This document shows positions 1 to 8,394 of a stretch of 33,858 nucleotides of DNA, in pieces. A program made the position numbers and the translations under genes. A model generated the notes under the pieces. The model was given only the letters and a program-made list of their open reading frames with translations. It was not told where the DNA came from and did no database searches. This DNA comes from Bacillota bacterium (lineage in GTDB: Bacteria; Bacillota; Syntrophomonadia; Syntrophomonadales; DTU052): contig JAKOVY010000053.1 in NCBI GenBank assembly GCA_029781825.1, positions 1 through 33,858 of the forward strand. Direction: 5' to 3'. The first letter of the stretch is position 1. Each line of letters starts with the position of its first letter.

Positions 1-13
1 AGGAACGAGACGA

Positions 14-1738
14 ATGACAGCAATCACCATTAGCATCAACGGCGTCAAGACAACGGTACCAAAAGGTACTTCCATATTGCAGGCTGCAGCGGAAGCCGGA
101 GTTCGTATTCCAACCCTTTGCTTCCATCCCGATCAGGAGGTGAAAGCCAACTGCCGCATCTGTGTGGTGGAAGTTGAAGGACAGAAAAACCTGATGCCTG
201 CCTGTGCTACGGCAGTGAGCGAGGGTATGGTGATAAGGACTGCTACCAGGCGTGTGCTGAACGCCCGCAGGACCATCCTCGAACTGATACTGGCCCGTCA
301 CCCCCAGGACTGCCTGCACTGCTCCCGCAACGGAACCTGCGAGCTCCAGAAGCTGGCGGCTGAATACGATGTACGTTACAACCGCTTCCCGCAGGATGAA
401 TGGCAACTGCCCCTGGATGATTCCACTCCGGGCATAATTCGGGATCCTAATAAATGCGTGCTCTGCCACCGCTGCATTGAGGTCTGTACTGCGGTTCAGA
501 CGGTTAACGCCCTGGGGTTGGCCAATCGGGGTTATGATACCCAAGTGGTGCCCTCCATTGACCACGGTCTGTTCGAAAGCCCGTGCGTCATGTGCGGGCA
601 GTGCATCCATGCCTGCCCGGTGGCGGCTATAACCGAGCGCGATCAGATCGATGAACTTATGGAAGTCATTTCGGATCCGGAGAAGGTAGTGGTGACCCAG
701 ATCGCGCCCGCCGTTAGATTGGCCCTGTCCGAGGAATTTGGAGGAGAACCCGGCCGGCTGCGGATGGAGCAGTTGGTAGACGGCCTGCAGAAACTCGGGT
801 TCGATTATGTCCTGCATACCAACTTTGCCGCCGACCTGACCATCTGGGAAGAAGGGAATGAACTGCTGGAAAGGCTGCAGGAAGGGAAAAACCTGCCGAT
901 GTTTACCTCCTGCTGCCCCGGATGGGTGCGATTTGCCGAGGTGTTTTACCCGGGGTTGTTGAATCACCTGTCCACGTGTAAATCGCCGCAGCAGATGTTT
1001 GGGGCTCTGGTTAAAACCTACTTGGCTGAAAAGATGAGCATTGATCCGGAAAAGATAGTGTCAGTTTCCATCATGCCCTGCACCGCCAAGAAATATGAAG
1101 CGGTACGGCCCGAGATGATCGACAGCCGCTATCCTGATGTGGACATGGTTCTTACCACCCGGGAAATCGCCCGCCTGTTCAGGATGACGGGAATCGATCC
1201 CCTGAAACTGGCTGGAGCACCCTTCGCTAGCTGGATGGGGGAATATACCGGAGCGGCCGTGCTGTTTGGAGCCAGCGGAGGAGTTATGGAAGCTGCTCTG
1301 CGTACGGTATGCGAACTGGAGGGGGGAACCCTCGAAAAGATCGACTTCTGTGATGTGCGGGGCATGGAGGGGGTCAAGGAGGCGACGGTGGACCTTAACG
1401 GGAAAGCGGTGAAAGTGGCCGTAGCCCATTCCCTGAAAAACGCCCGGGTCCTGATGGAGCAGGTGGCAGCCGCAGAATCGCCTTATCACTTTATCGAAGT
1501 CATGGCCTGCCCCGGAGGCTGCATCGGCGGGGGAGGTCAGCCCCTGACGCCAAGCAACCGGGATAGAGCCCGCCGCATGGAGGCCGTGTACGATGAGGAT
1601 CGCAGCCGGCCTTTAAGGAAAGCACACGAAAACCCAGAGGTGAAAATGGTCTACGAAGATTACCTGGGAAGCGTCATGAGCCACAAAGCGCACGAACTGC
1701 TGCACACCAGGTATACGTTAAAAAGAAAGAACACCTAA
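14..1738 (+). CDS. hydA: [FeFe] hydrogenase catalytic subunit (HydA/HndD type)
   Basis: This is the catalytic subunit of a cytoplasmic [FeFe] hydrogenase, which reduces protons or oxidises H2. The N-terminal [2Fe-2S] domain has Cys36, Cys47, Cys50 and Cys64. A His-Cys3 [4Fe-4S] site follows (His96, Cys100, Cys103, Cys109), then two ferredoxin clusters (Cys148/151/154/158 and Cys191/194/197/201). The H-cluster domain carries all three signatures: TSCCPGW (Cys300 as proton-relay cysteine, Cys301 as ligand), MPCTAKK (Cys356) and MACPGGCIGGGGQP (Cys499, Cys503). At 574 residues it matches the modular M3-type enzymes that partner NuoF-like subunits; a partner gene could lie just upstream, outside the window. 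The ATG has AGGA nine bases upstream. Every catalytic residue is present, so it should be active once matured by HydEFG, which are not in this window. Confidence 0.96.
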   Translation: MTAITISINGVKTTVPKGTSILQAAAEAGVRIPTLCFHPDQEVKANCRICVVEVEGQKNLMPACATAVSEGMVIRTATRRVLNARRTILELILARHPQDCLHCSRNGTCELQKLAAEYDVRYNRFPQDEWQLPLDDSTPGIIRDPNKCVLCHRCIEVCTAVQTVNALGLANRGYDTQVVPSIDHGLFESPCVMCGQCIHACPVAAITERDQIDELMEVISDPEKVVVTQIAPAVRLALSEEFGGEPGRLRMEQLVDGLQKLGFDYVLHTNFAADLTIWEEGNELLERLQEGKNLPMFTSCCPGWVRFAEVFYPGLLNHLSTCKSPQQMFGALVKTYLAEKMSIDPEKIVSVSIMPCTAKKYEAVRPEMIDSRYPDVDMVLTTREIARLFRMTGIDPLKLAGAPFASWMGEYTGAAVLFGASGGVMEAALRTVCELEGGTLEKIDFCDVRGMEGVKEATVDLNGKAVKVAVAHSLKNARVLMEQVAAAESPYHFIEVMACPGGCIGGGGQPLTPSNRDRARRMEAVYDEDRSRPLRKAHENPEVKMVYEDYLGSVMSHKAHELLHTRYTLKRKNT

Positions 1739-1748
1739 CAGAGTCCAT

Positions 1749-1906
1749 CCCGGGGTAAGACCGGGTCCCTCACGGCGCCGCAGCTGGCCGGCCGGAGCCC
1801 GGATAATGCCGAAGGGCATTGGCCGCCTTGCTGCAGCGTAGGATATCGGAGCGTCCCGCGGTTTCCTGAGTGTGAGGTGCAATTTCGACAAACGGCTTAC
1901 CCCGGG
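1749..1906 (+). ncRNA. candidate structured RNA closed by an 11-bp stem
   Basis: Bases 1749-1759 (CCCGGGGTAAG) are the exact reverse complement of 1896-1906 (CTTACCCCGGG), which would close a 158-nt domain. Inside it, 1768-1773 (CCTCAC) can pair with 1872-1877 (GTGAGG). CCGGGTCC at 1761-1768 can pair with GGAGCCCGG near 1794-1802 with one bulge; that pairing shares base 1768 with the CCTCAC helix. AATGCC-GAAG-GGCATT near 1804-1819 forms a local hairpin. This nested layout is typical of a riboswitch or other structured leader. The element lies between the hydrogenase stop codon and the regulator, so it may be the 3' UTR of the first or belong to the leader of the second. I could not match it to a known family, and strand is assumed from the flanking genes. 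Confidence 0.4.
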
Positions 1907-1960
1907 GTTAACTGTACGAATCTTCCCCGGAGCTATTCCTCAACGGCACGCAAAAACGAG

Positions 1961-1989
1961 TCGAATAATGACGAATGTTAGTATATAAT
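1961..1989 (+). promoter_or_regulatory. possible vegetative promoter of the H2-sensor regulator
   Basis: A perfect TATAAT lies at 1984-1989 in an AT-rich stretch. The matching -35 position, 17 bp upstream (1961-1966, TCGAAT), agrees with TTGACA at only three of six bases. If used, the leader would be about 80 nt and would contain a CCAGTC/GACTGG inverted pair (2026-2031 with 2054-2059) just before the ribosome binding site. Confidence 0.35.
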
Positions 1990-2077
1990 AAAAGTGGTTT
2001 AATGATGACTTAAAAGAGCGTGCCGCCAGTCACTTGTACCGTGCAAATAACCAGACTGGGGAGAGAGGGTTGAGGAT

Positions 2078-4777
2078 ATGGGTGAGGATTTAATTCCCAT
2101 TATAGGAATAAATGAGGAGAACTGCACCAACTGTCACCAGTGCATTGCCGTTTGTCCGGTCAAGTTTTGCAGTGACGGCAGCGGTGATGTCGTCAAGTTC
2201 AACAACAACCTGTGCATTGGATGCGGTCGTTGTATCGAGGCCTGCATCAAGAGTCATGGTGGAATCATTGAAAAGAGTGCTCGTTATGCCATCGATGACA
2301 GCGAGGAGTTTGTCAAAAACCTGAACTCTCGAGAAATTGTGGCCCTTGTAGCCCCATCGGCTCACGGTAATTTCAACCTGGGCAAACTGATTACCGCTTT
2401 GAAAAAGTTGGGGGTAAAGCGGGTATACGATGTTTCGCTGGGGGCGGAGATTACTGTAGCCTGTTATTACGAGGGCATAAAAAACGGGGCTTTTAAACCA
2501 CCGGTCATTGCGACTCCCTGTCCTTCCGTTGTGCAGTTTATTGAACTGCACCACCCCCGCCTCTTAAGGTACCTGGCCCCTGTTGGCAGTCCGGTTTACA
2601 ATCTGGGCGTTTATGTGCGGTCACTGCACCCGGATGCCGAACTGGCTTTTATATCCCCCTGCCTGGCCAAGAGACGGGAGTTCCAGGAGAGCAGGATGGT
2701 TGATTACAACATAACCTACCGGTCACTGCAGAAGATCCTGCAGGATAAAAATATCGATGTGGATTTGCTGGAGGACAGCACATTTGATAGCGGGGTTATG
2801 GCGGGTATCACCACCAATTTCTCCAGTGCCGGCGGGCTTAAAGAATCATTTCTTTATCACTACCCCGAAATCCCGGCCAGCAAAATTGTAAAGGTCGACG
2901 GACCGTTCGTATTCAACGGCTACCTGGACAACCTGGAAAAGGCGATCGCCGAGGAGAGCGAGCATCTTCCCCTGTTGGTGGACATCCTTAGCTGTGAGAA
3001 GGGATGCAACATGGGGGTTGGATGCATCAATAAAACGGTTGAGCAGATAGATTATCTGACCGCGACTCGCGCCGAGAGAGCCATAAAGGACCGGGAGGCC
3101 CAGGAAAAGCTTAAAAAGTTCCTGGATGATGTACTGAGAGTCCATGATTTTTCTTATCGCAAATATCGGGACCTGTCGCGGCGGAGGGAGATCAAGATTC
3201 CTACCGAGGCCGAGTTGGACAGGATATACCGTGATATGCACAAGGTTGAAGAAAAAGAATTCCGCAATTGTGCCGCCTGCGGTTACAACTCCTGCTATCA
3301 GATGGCGGTAGCCATATTCAACGGTCTGAATAAAGCGGCCAACTGCCATCTCTATCAGGAAAAGGAACTGCGTATCGAACAGGAAGCCTTACAGCGGATA
3401 CACTCGAACCTGACCAATGTTTTCGATACCATGTCAGACGGAGTCATTGTATTGGACAAGGGGGGACGGGTTACCAACTTCAACCGAGCGGCTCTGGAAA
3501 TCCTGGGTTATTCGGGTGATGATCTGCTGGGCACCCATGTAGTTGATCTCTTTTCAGGGAAAGCGCCCGGCACCCTTAAACTGCTGGAGACAGGGGAATC
3601 CTTTGCCGACCGCGAGATCCTTCTGGATGGAAAACGCGGCAAGATACATGCTACCGCAACCGGAAAACCCATCTATGATGGGGAGAACCGGGTTATCGGA
3701 GCCACCATATTTCTCATACCCATCGCTCAGGTGACGCAGCTGGTTAACAAGTTTGCGGGTGCGCAGGCCAGCTTTACCTTTGCTTCAATAATCGGCGAAG
3801 ACCCGCAGCTGAAAAATGCTGTAAATCTGGCGATGATGGCGGCTACCAATTCCTCCACCGTTCTGCTGCAGGCGGAGAGCGGCACCGGTAAAGAGGTGTT
3901 TGCCCAGGCCATTCATAACAGCAGCGCACGCGCCAACGGGCCTTTCGTAGCCATCAACTGTGCTGCGATACCGAGGGACCTGGTGGGGAGTGAATTGTTC
4001 GGCTACGCCGAGGGAGCCTTCACCGGGGCCAAGCGCGGGGGAAGACCCGGTAAATTTGAGCTGGCCAATCGAGGCACTCTTTTGCTGGATGAGATCGGAG
4101 ATATGCCTCTGGAGCAGCAGGGGGCCTTACTGCGGGCCATACAGGACAAGGCCGTAATGAGGGTGGGAGGAGATACCCCCATCAAAGTTGATGTAAGAAT
4201 AATTGCGGCTACCAACCAGAACCTGCTTTCTCTGGTGGACCAGGGGCGATTCCGGGCCGATCTCTATTACCGGCTTAACGTGATAAAGATCACCATCCCG
4301 CCTCTGCGGGAACGGCGACGCGATATTCGGCTTTTCGTTAATTACTTCCTGGCGGAAATGTCGCAGAGGTTGGGCCGCAGGATTACCGGTGTCGAGTCGG
4401 AGGTATACAAGTACCTGGAGGCATACGACTGGCCCGGAAATGTCCGCGAGTTGCAGAATGTGCTGGAGAGAATGATTTTGGTTTCCCCGAACGGTGTTTT
4501 GACGGTTGACTCTCTTCCCAGAGAGATTATCGATAACAGCGGGCTCGGAGTACAGGTACGGGGGAGCTCCGGCTGGACTCCCGCCAACCCGACCATATTC
4601 CCGGAACAGCCGCTTGATCGGAAAGCGCGAAAGATGCTGGCCAATGAACAGGAGAAGAAGCAGATAATCAGAGTTCTGGACGAGTGTGCCGGCAATGTCA
4701 GCAAGGCCTCGGCTATGCTGGGGATTTCTCGCAATACGATGTACAAGAAGATGAAAAAGTACAATATCATTAATTAG
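2078..4777 (+). CDS. H-cluster-domain/PAS sigma-54 activator (putative H2 or redox sensor)
   Basis: This is a one-chain sensor and enhancer-binding protein. A double [4Fe-4S] ferredoxin domain (Cys16/19/22/26, Cys46/49/52/56) precedes an [FeFe]-hydrogenase-like domain (about 85-325). The four H-cluster cysteine positions are kept: Cys148 in ATPCPS, Cys195 in SPCLAK, Cys306 and Cys310 in SCEKGC. The proton-relay cysteine is replaced by Pro147, and the GGGQP tail is lost. Such changes mark sensory (HydS-like) rather than catalytic hydrogenases. A further four-cysteine cluster (Cys398, 401, 406, 423), a PAS domain (about 443-555), a sigma-54 AAA+ module (Walker A ESGTGKE 600-606, GAFTGA 646-651) and a C-terminal Fis-type HTH (about 873-897) follow. 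The GAFTGA loop is intact, so it should contact sigma-54 RNA polymerase. H2 as ligand is inference; redox sensing is the alternative. Confidence 0.92.
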   Translation: MGEDLIPIIGINEENCTNCHQCIAVCPVKFCSDGSGDVVKFNNNLCIGCGRCIEACIKSHGGIIEKSARYAIDDSEEFVKNLNSREIVALVAPSAHGNFNLGKLITALKKLGVKRVYDVSLGAEITVACYYEGIKNGAFKPPVIATPCPSVVQFIELHHPRLLRYLAPVGSPVYNLGVYVRSLHPDAELAFISPCLAKRREFQESRMVDYNITYRSLQKILQDKNIDVDLLEDSTFDSGVMAGITTNFSSAGGLKESFLYHYPEIPASKIVKVDGPFVFNGYLDNLEKAIAEESEHLPLLVDILSCEKGCNMGVGCINKTVEQIDYLTATRAERAIKDREAQEKLKKFLDDVLRVHDFSYRKYRDLSRRREIKIPTEAELDRIYRDMHKVEEKEFRNCAACGYNSCYQMAVAIFNGLNKAANCHLYQEKELRIEQEALQRIHSNLTNVFDTMSDGVIVLDKGGRVTNFNRAALEILGYSGDDLLGTHVVDLFSGKAPGTLKLLETGESFADREILLDGKRGKIHATATGKPIYDGENRVIGATIFLIPIAQVTQLVNKFAGAQASFTFASIIGEDPQLKNAVNLAMMAATNSSTVLLQAESGTGKEVFAQAIHNSSARANGPFVAINCAAIPRDLVGSELFGYAEGAFTGAKRGGRPGKFELANRGTLLLDEIGDMPLEQQGALLRAIQDKAVMRVGGDTPIKVDVRIIAATNQNLLSLVDQGRFRADLYYRLNVIKITIPPLRERRRDIRLFVNYFLAEMSQRLGRRITGVESEVYKYLEAYDWPGNVRELQNVLERMILVSPNGVLTVDSLPREIIDNSGLGVQVRGSSGWTPANPTIFPEQPLDRKARKMLANEQEKKQIIRVLDECAGNVSKASAMLGISRNTMYKKMKKYNIIN

Positions 4778-4783
4778 CCTAAT

Positions 4784-4843
4784 GTGTCACCCGATTGTCA
4801 ACCCGGGTACGGAGGTTGACAAAAAGGTGACAATCGCTGACAC
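4784..4843. promoter_or_regulatory. phased TGTCA/TGACA array, likely enhancer (UAS)
   Basis: TGTCA occurs at 4785 and 4796 and its complement TGACA at 4817, 4828 and 4838, with spacings of 11, 21, 11 and 10 bp. All five half-sites therefore face the same side of the helix. The two arms form an imperfect inverted repeat (GTGTCAcccgATTGTCA against GTGTCAgcgATTGTCA on the other strand). Two alternative 8-bp hairpins are possible: 4796-4803 with 4814-4821, and 4793-4800 with 4828-4835. It starts seven bases after the stop codon of the sigma-54 activator and lies about 300 bp upstream of a consensus sigma-54 promoter. A role as binding site for that activator is inferred. Confidence 0.6.
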
Positions 4844-4930
4844 GCTTGAGCCACAAAAGAGGCCAGGCGGCAGGCAAACTTAAGCCCATATGAAAACGAA
4901 ATTTCCTGCAATGTCCGCTTATTCGTTGTG

Positions 4931-4964
4931 ATCCGCAGCCCACCGGTGGCTGCGGATTTTTTTT
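4931..4964 (+). terminator. rho-independent terminator of the regulator gene
   Basis: ATCCGCAGCC (4931-4940) pairs perfectly over 10 bp with GGCTGCGGAT (4948-4957), followed by a run of eight T (4957-4964). It insulates the sigma-54-driven gene from read-through. Confidence 0.92.
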
Positions 4965-5118
4965 GCCCGGCTTTGAGGCCGGTTTATTCGGGATAACAGC
5001 CGTACAGGGGCAGCGGACACGCCCGGCAGATTAACGCCGGCCGGAGCACGGAACCAACTTTATTCGGGGAAAAGCTGTGCAGAAAATTTTTTCTCCGAAA
5101 CCGATCGCTGCCGGCGAA

Positions 5119-5137
5119 TTTGGCACGCAAATTGCAA
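5119..5137 (+). promoter_or_regulatory. consensus sigma-54 (-24/-12) promoter
   Basis: TTGGCACG-CAAA-TTGCAA at 5120-5137 matches the sigma-54 consensus at essentially every position. The invariant GG (5122-5123) and GC (5134-5135) are ten bases apart as required. Transcription would start near 5147, giving a leader of about 54 nt before the ATG at 5201. Such a promoter needs an AAA+ activator, and one is encoded immediately upstream. Confidence 0.88.
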
Positions 5138-5200
5138 TTAGTTATTGGCAAAACATAAGTCGACACAGTAGGCGAGTATTAAGGTAAGGAGGGTGATCTT

Positions 5201-5770
5201 ATGACAACCACAGCAGCAACGAACAGAAAAGTTATGACTCCGTTGGGCACCGCTTATACCAGAGCGGTGGAGGACTTCGCCAAGGCCGTCGTTTGTCCCC
5301 GTTGCGAGTACGATGTTTATGCCATCGGCATCTCGTTGGAGTACTTCGTGGGCTCGGTGTATATGGCTCTGGCGGAGAAAGACCGGGATGTTTCCAGTTC
5401 GGAGTACACGCATCTGGCTATGATGCAACTGGAAAGAAAAGAAAAAATCGTTGCCGTCAACAACAACAAGCTTAATCAGATGTTGCAGTATTTCTACGAC
5501 AATGGCGGTCCCATCATCGAGCCTCCGGTGGATGAACAGAAGGCTGCCCGGATTGCACCGCGGTTCAACGCCATAATCAATGAATTCTGTAATCGGATGG
5601 ATGTGCTTGTAAACGAGGCATCTGCCGGCCGGATGGGGGCACGCGAGATGGAGAAGGAGACCAATGCAGCCGTTCTCGAAGTTTATTCGGCTATCAAGGC
5701 TCTGTATCGCGAGTATGAATTGCGGAACGCTTGCGAAGACCTGCTCCGCTTCAGGACGGATGAGAACTGA
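5201..5770 (+). CDS. unknown 189-residue protein under sigma-54 control
   Basis: I do not recognise the family. The sequence is rich in alpha-helix formers and polar residues, with no signal peptide or membrane segment, so it is probably cytoplasmic. One CxxC pair (Cys32 and Cys35 in VCPRC) could bind metal or be redox-active; other cysteines sit near positions 126 and 178. AAGGAGGG about 8-15 bases before the ATG is a strong ribosome binding site. It is a single-gene transcription unit: a sigma-54 promoter lies 65 bp upstream and a 13-bp hairpin follows the stop. Its neighbourhood (H-cluster sensor and hydrogenase) suggests a role in the H2 or redox response, but no reaction can be assigned. 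Confidence 0.85.
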   Translation: MTTTAATNRKVMTPLGTAYTRAVEDFAKAVVCPRCEYDVYAIGISLEYFVGSVYMALAEKDRDVSSSEYTHLAMMQLERKEKIVAVNNNKLNQMLQYFYDNGGPIIEPPVDEQKAARIAPRFNAIINEFCNRMDVLVNEASAGRMGAREMEKETNAAVLEVYSAIKALYREYELRNACEDLLRFRTDEN

Positions 5771-5822
5771 GATTATGCGGAAGCTTTATCCGGCGAGCGG
5801 TTGGTTTCCCGATGAACCCCCA

Positions 5823-5860
5823 AAACCAGGCTGTCTCAAGGAGCGGGGACAGCCTGGTTT
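5823..5860 (+). terminator. hairpin terminator after the sigma-54-controlled gene
   Basis: AAACCAGGCTGTC (5823-5835) pairs perfectly over 13 bp with GACAGCCTGGTTT (5848-5860). The T-tract is only the end of the stem itself, so termination may be partial. A second hairpin, CCTCCC/GGGAGG at 5912-5931 followed by TTTT, lies 50 bp further on and may back it up. Confidence 0.7.
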
Positions 5861-5954
5861 ATAACTCAACCGTCTATTAATACTTATTAATGAAGATTAT
5901 ATGTCGTTTTTCCTCCCTCTATGGCGGGAGGTTTTCATTTGTTTATGCAGGAAT

Positions 5955-5990
5955 TTGACATTGCAAGCGGAATATAAGATTTGTTATATA
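5955..5990 (+). promoter_or_regulatory. possible promoter of the liv operon
   Basis: A perfect TTGACA lies at 5955-5960, but no good -10 lies 17 bp from it. An alternative pairs TTGCAA (5961-5966) with TATATA (5985-5990) at an 18-bp spacing. The AT-rich block between the terminator hairpins and the livK start must hold the promoter, but the exact boxes are uncertain. Confidence 0.35.
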
Positions 5991-6042
5991 AAATTCAGTG
6001 GGATCGTGAGGAATACTAAAAATTGATGGGGAGGGCTAGATT

Positions 6043-7209
6043 TTGCACAGGTTTAAACTATTGGCTTTATTAATGAGCCTTGTGTTAGTGATCGGATTGG
6101 CAGCCGGTTGTGGCGGCGGCAGCCAGACCACCGGCGGAGGTGAAGAAGACGTTGTCAAGGTAGGCTTTTTAGGGGCCCTGACCGGTGATGTGGCCTGCTA
6201 CGGTATTCCGGGACTGAAGGGGCTCGAGCTCGCGGTGGAGGAGATTAACGCCAAAGGCGGGATCCTCGGCAAGAAAGTGGTGATTGTTAAGGAAGACAAC
6301 GCCGGTGACAAGACCGAGGCCGCAGCCATAACCAAGAAATTCATCAGTAAGGACAAGGTTAACGCGATAATCGGTGATCCCTGCACCGGCATCACCATAG
6401 TGGCGGCCAGGATTGCCCAGGATAATGAGATGGTCCTCATTTCTCCCGGGGCTTGCGGTGAGGGAGCTATTGACGCAGGTGATTACTGTTTCCGCAACAC
6501 CCTGTTGGACAAAATGGCCTGCCCGGCAGTAACCAAATACTTGATTGACAAGGGCTACAAGAATTTTGCCCTGGTTACCGCTATTAATGACGAGTACAGC
6601 GTTGGATTGTCCAACTATTTCCGTGCTGCCTTAAAGGAATTGGGCGGCAACATCGTGATCGAAGAGAGCATTCAGAGAGGTGACACCAATTTTGCCGCCC
6701 AGGTAACCAAGATCAAGCCTACCAACCCGGATATAATCATTTTCACCGGGTATTACCAGGAAGCGGCGCTTTTCATGAAAGAGGTGCGCAAGCAGGGGAT
6801 GGACCAGATCTTCGTTGCCGGGGACGGCTGCCTGGGTGAGGATTTGTACAAACTCGGCGGTGACGCGGTTGAAGGCGGTATCGTGTACTGCGGGTTCTCA
6901 CCGGAGCAGACCAGGCCCGAGGTACAGAAATTCCTGGAAGCTTACGCCAAGAAATTTAACGGAGAACTGGCCGATATGTTTGCGGCTCAGTACTACGATG
7001 CGATGTATATCGTAGCCCAAGCCATGGAAAGGGCCGGAAGCACCGATCCCAAGGTCTACAAAGCTGAGATGGCCAAAACCAAGGATTTCCCCGGCGTTTC
7101 AGGGATAACAACCTTTGGACCGGACCGCGAACCTATTAAGAATCCAGTATTCCTGCTGCAGGTGAAGGACAACAGTTTCAAGCTTTTGGATACCGCAGAA
7201 GTAATCTAA
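6043..7209 (+). CDS. livK: branched-chain amino-acid ABC transporter, substrate-binding lipoprotein
   Basis: This is an extracellular ligand-binding protein of the LivK/leucine-binding family. The precursor has a basic start, a hydrophobic stretch and the lipobox LAAGC, so Cys23 would be lipidated and the protein tethered to the outer face of the membrane. A glycine-rich linker follows, then the type-1 periplasmic-binding fold opening with VKVGFLGALTGD and continuing with the GLELAVEEINAKGGILGKK motif typical of the family. The 388 residues are the normal length. Translation starts at TTG, with GGGGAGGG seven bases upstream. It heads an operon with livH, livM and livG. Substrate is most likely Leu/Ile/Val, but amides, urea or aromatic acids are used by close relatives. 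Confidence 0.93.
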   Translation: MHRFKLLALLMSLVLVIGLAAGCGGGSQTTGGGEEDVVKVGFLGALTGDVACYGIPGLKGLELAVEEINAKGGILGKKVVIVKEDNAGDKTEAAAITKKFISKDKVNAIIGDPCTGITIVAARIAQDNEMVLISPGACGEGAIDAGDYCFRNTLLDKMACPAVTKYLIDKGYKNFALVTAINDEYSVGLSNYFRAALKELGGNIVIEESIQRGDTNFAAQVTKIKPTNPDIIIFTGYYQEAALFMKEVRKQGMDQIFVAGDGCLGEDLYKLGGDAVEGGIVYCGFSPEQTRPEVQKFLEAYAKKFNGELADMFAAQYYDAMYIVAQAMERAGSTDPKVYKAEMAKTKDFPGVSGITTFGPDREPIKNPVFLLQVKDNSFKLLDTAEVI

Positions 7210-7249
7210 GCTGGTTATATGCCTAAACAATCCTGTCACTGAAACAGCG

Positions 7250-7299
7250 ATGGGTGGGGAGGAAGAATTGAACCGTACCGGTTCCTCTTCTCCACCCAT
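7250..7299 (+). promoter_or_regulatory. intra-operon hairpin between livK and livH
   Basis: ATGGGTGG (7250-7257) pairs with CCACCCAT (7292-7299), and GAGGAA with TTCCTC extends the stem after an internal loop. There is no T-run. Such hairpins after a binding-protein gene often stabilise its mRNA relative to the permease genes. Confidence 0.45.
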
Positions 7300-7329
7300 G
7301 TTTGTGGATGAGATGCTTCGGAGGACTAT

Positions 7330-8205
7330 ATGTTCTGGCAGCAGTTGATAAACGGTCTGACTCTGGGCAGCTCCTATGCCCTGATCGCCCTGGGCTATAC
7401 CATGGTGTACGGCATAATCCAGCTGATAAACTTTGCCCACGGCGAGATCTATATGTTCGGTGCCTTTGTGGGGCTGTTCCTGGTCCTGACATTTAAGGTC
7501 AATATCTTTGTCGCCATCCTGGGAGCCATGATCTTCTGCATGCTCCTGGGGATGCTGATCGAAAGGGTGGCATACCGCCCCCTGCGCGGTTCTTCACGCC
7601 TGTCGGCGCTGATTAGCGCCATCGGGGTCTCCATCTTTCTTTCCACCCTGATGGTCCTGATCCGGGGACCCAAGGTCACCAGCTACCCTGCGGGTATCTT
7701 CAAGATCGCGTACTTCGATCTGGGCGCGGTTGAGATTTCCAGCCTGCAGATTATCATACTGGTGACGGCGGGAGTTCTGATGCTGGGATTACAGCTTTTG
7801 ATTCAGCGCACCCGGATCGGCAAGGCCATGCGCGCCTGCTCACAGGACCTGGATGCGGCGCGACTGATGGGAATCAACGTAGATCGCGTAATATCCTTTA
7901 CCTTTGCCGTGGGTTCGGCCCTGGCAGCCGCCGGGGGCGTAATGGTGGGGATTTACTACAATGCCGTGCAGCCTTATATGGGACTCATGGCCGGGCTGAA
8001 AGCGTTTGCCGCCGCGGTTCTCGGAGGAATCGGTTCCGTCCCCGGGGCTATGCTGGGAGGTATGGTCCTGGGAATACTGGAGAACCTGGGGATTGCCTAT
8101 CTGGCTTCCTCCTACAAGGATGCCATCGCCTTCGGCATTTTGATCCTGTGTCTGCTGGTGCGCCCCCAGGGATTGCTGGGCAGGGCCACCACCAAGAAAG
8201 TTTAA
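7330..8205 (+). CDS. livH: branched-chain amino-acid ABC transporter permease LivH
   Basis: This is an integral membrane permease of the LivH family. It opens with QQLINGLTLGSSYALIALGYTMVYGIIQLINFAHGEIYMFGA, the typical family start, written here from residue 4. About eight hydrophobic segments span its 291 residues. The EAA-like cytoplasmic loop RTRIGKAMRACSQDLDAARLMGIN is the docking site for the ATPase. GGAGG lies seven bases before the ATG. It should pair with LivM to form the transmembrane channel. Confidence 0.93.
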   Translation: MFWQQLINGLTLGSSYALIALGYTMVYGIIQLINFAHGEIYMFGAFVGLFLVLTFKVNIFVAILGAMIFCMLLGMLIERVAYRPLRGSSRLSALISAIGVSIFLSTLMVLIRGPKVTSYPAGIFKIAYFDLGAVEISSLQIIILVTAGVLMLGLQLLIQRTRIGKAMRACSQDLDAARLMGINVDRVISFTFAVGSALAAAGGVMVGIYYNAVQPYMGLMAGLKAFAAAVLGGIGSVPGAMLGGMVLGILENLGIAYLASSYKDAIAFGILILCLLVRPQGLLGRATTKKV

Positions 8206-8394
8206 CGGCAATTTGCAAAAAGCCCCTTATCATAAGTGGGGGACGAAAGTCCAACGATTGTTATGCAAACCGGCTGCGGTGGGGCTGCCGCGTCGGCGGG
8301 GCAGTAAAGCCTGAAGCTTCTCAGTGCAGCGCATGCAGAAGCTGTTTACGTTCTCGTTTATGTATTGGTTGCAATCATGGCATGGAGGTAAGCC
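8206..8394 (+). other. structured livH-livM spacer
   Basis: This 189-bp gap inside the operon has no convincing reading frame. It holds consecutive hairpins: CCCC/GGGG arms around 8223-8241, GGAC-GAAA-GTCC (8241-8252, a GNRA tetraloop), a GC-rich region with GCGG/CCGC pairing near 8275-8292, and AGCTTCT (8315-8321) with AGAAGCT (8337-8343). This is unusual, since livH and livM are normally a few bases apart. Confidence 0.5.

Noticed and set aside
1800-1845. GGATAATGCC and CAGCGTAGGA, reminiscent of the 3' half of a TPP riboswitch
   Set aside because: The two parts are separated by an insertion, the 5' half with the CTGAGA motif is absent, and neither neighbour is a thiamin gene. I treat it as chance resemblance within an unidentified structured region.
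1936-1965. Possible second sigma-54 promoter (CGGCACGCAAAAACG) before the regulator gene
   Set aside because: The -24 part is similar to the one at 5121, but the -12 GC dinucleotide is not at the required spacing.
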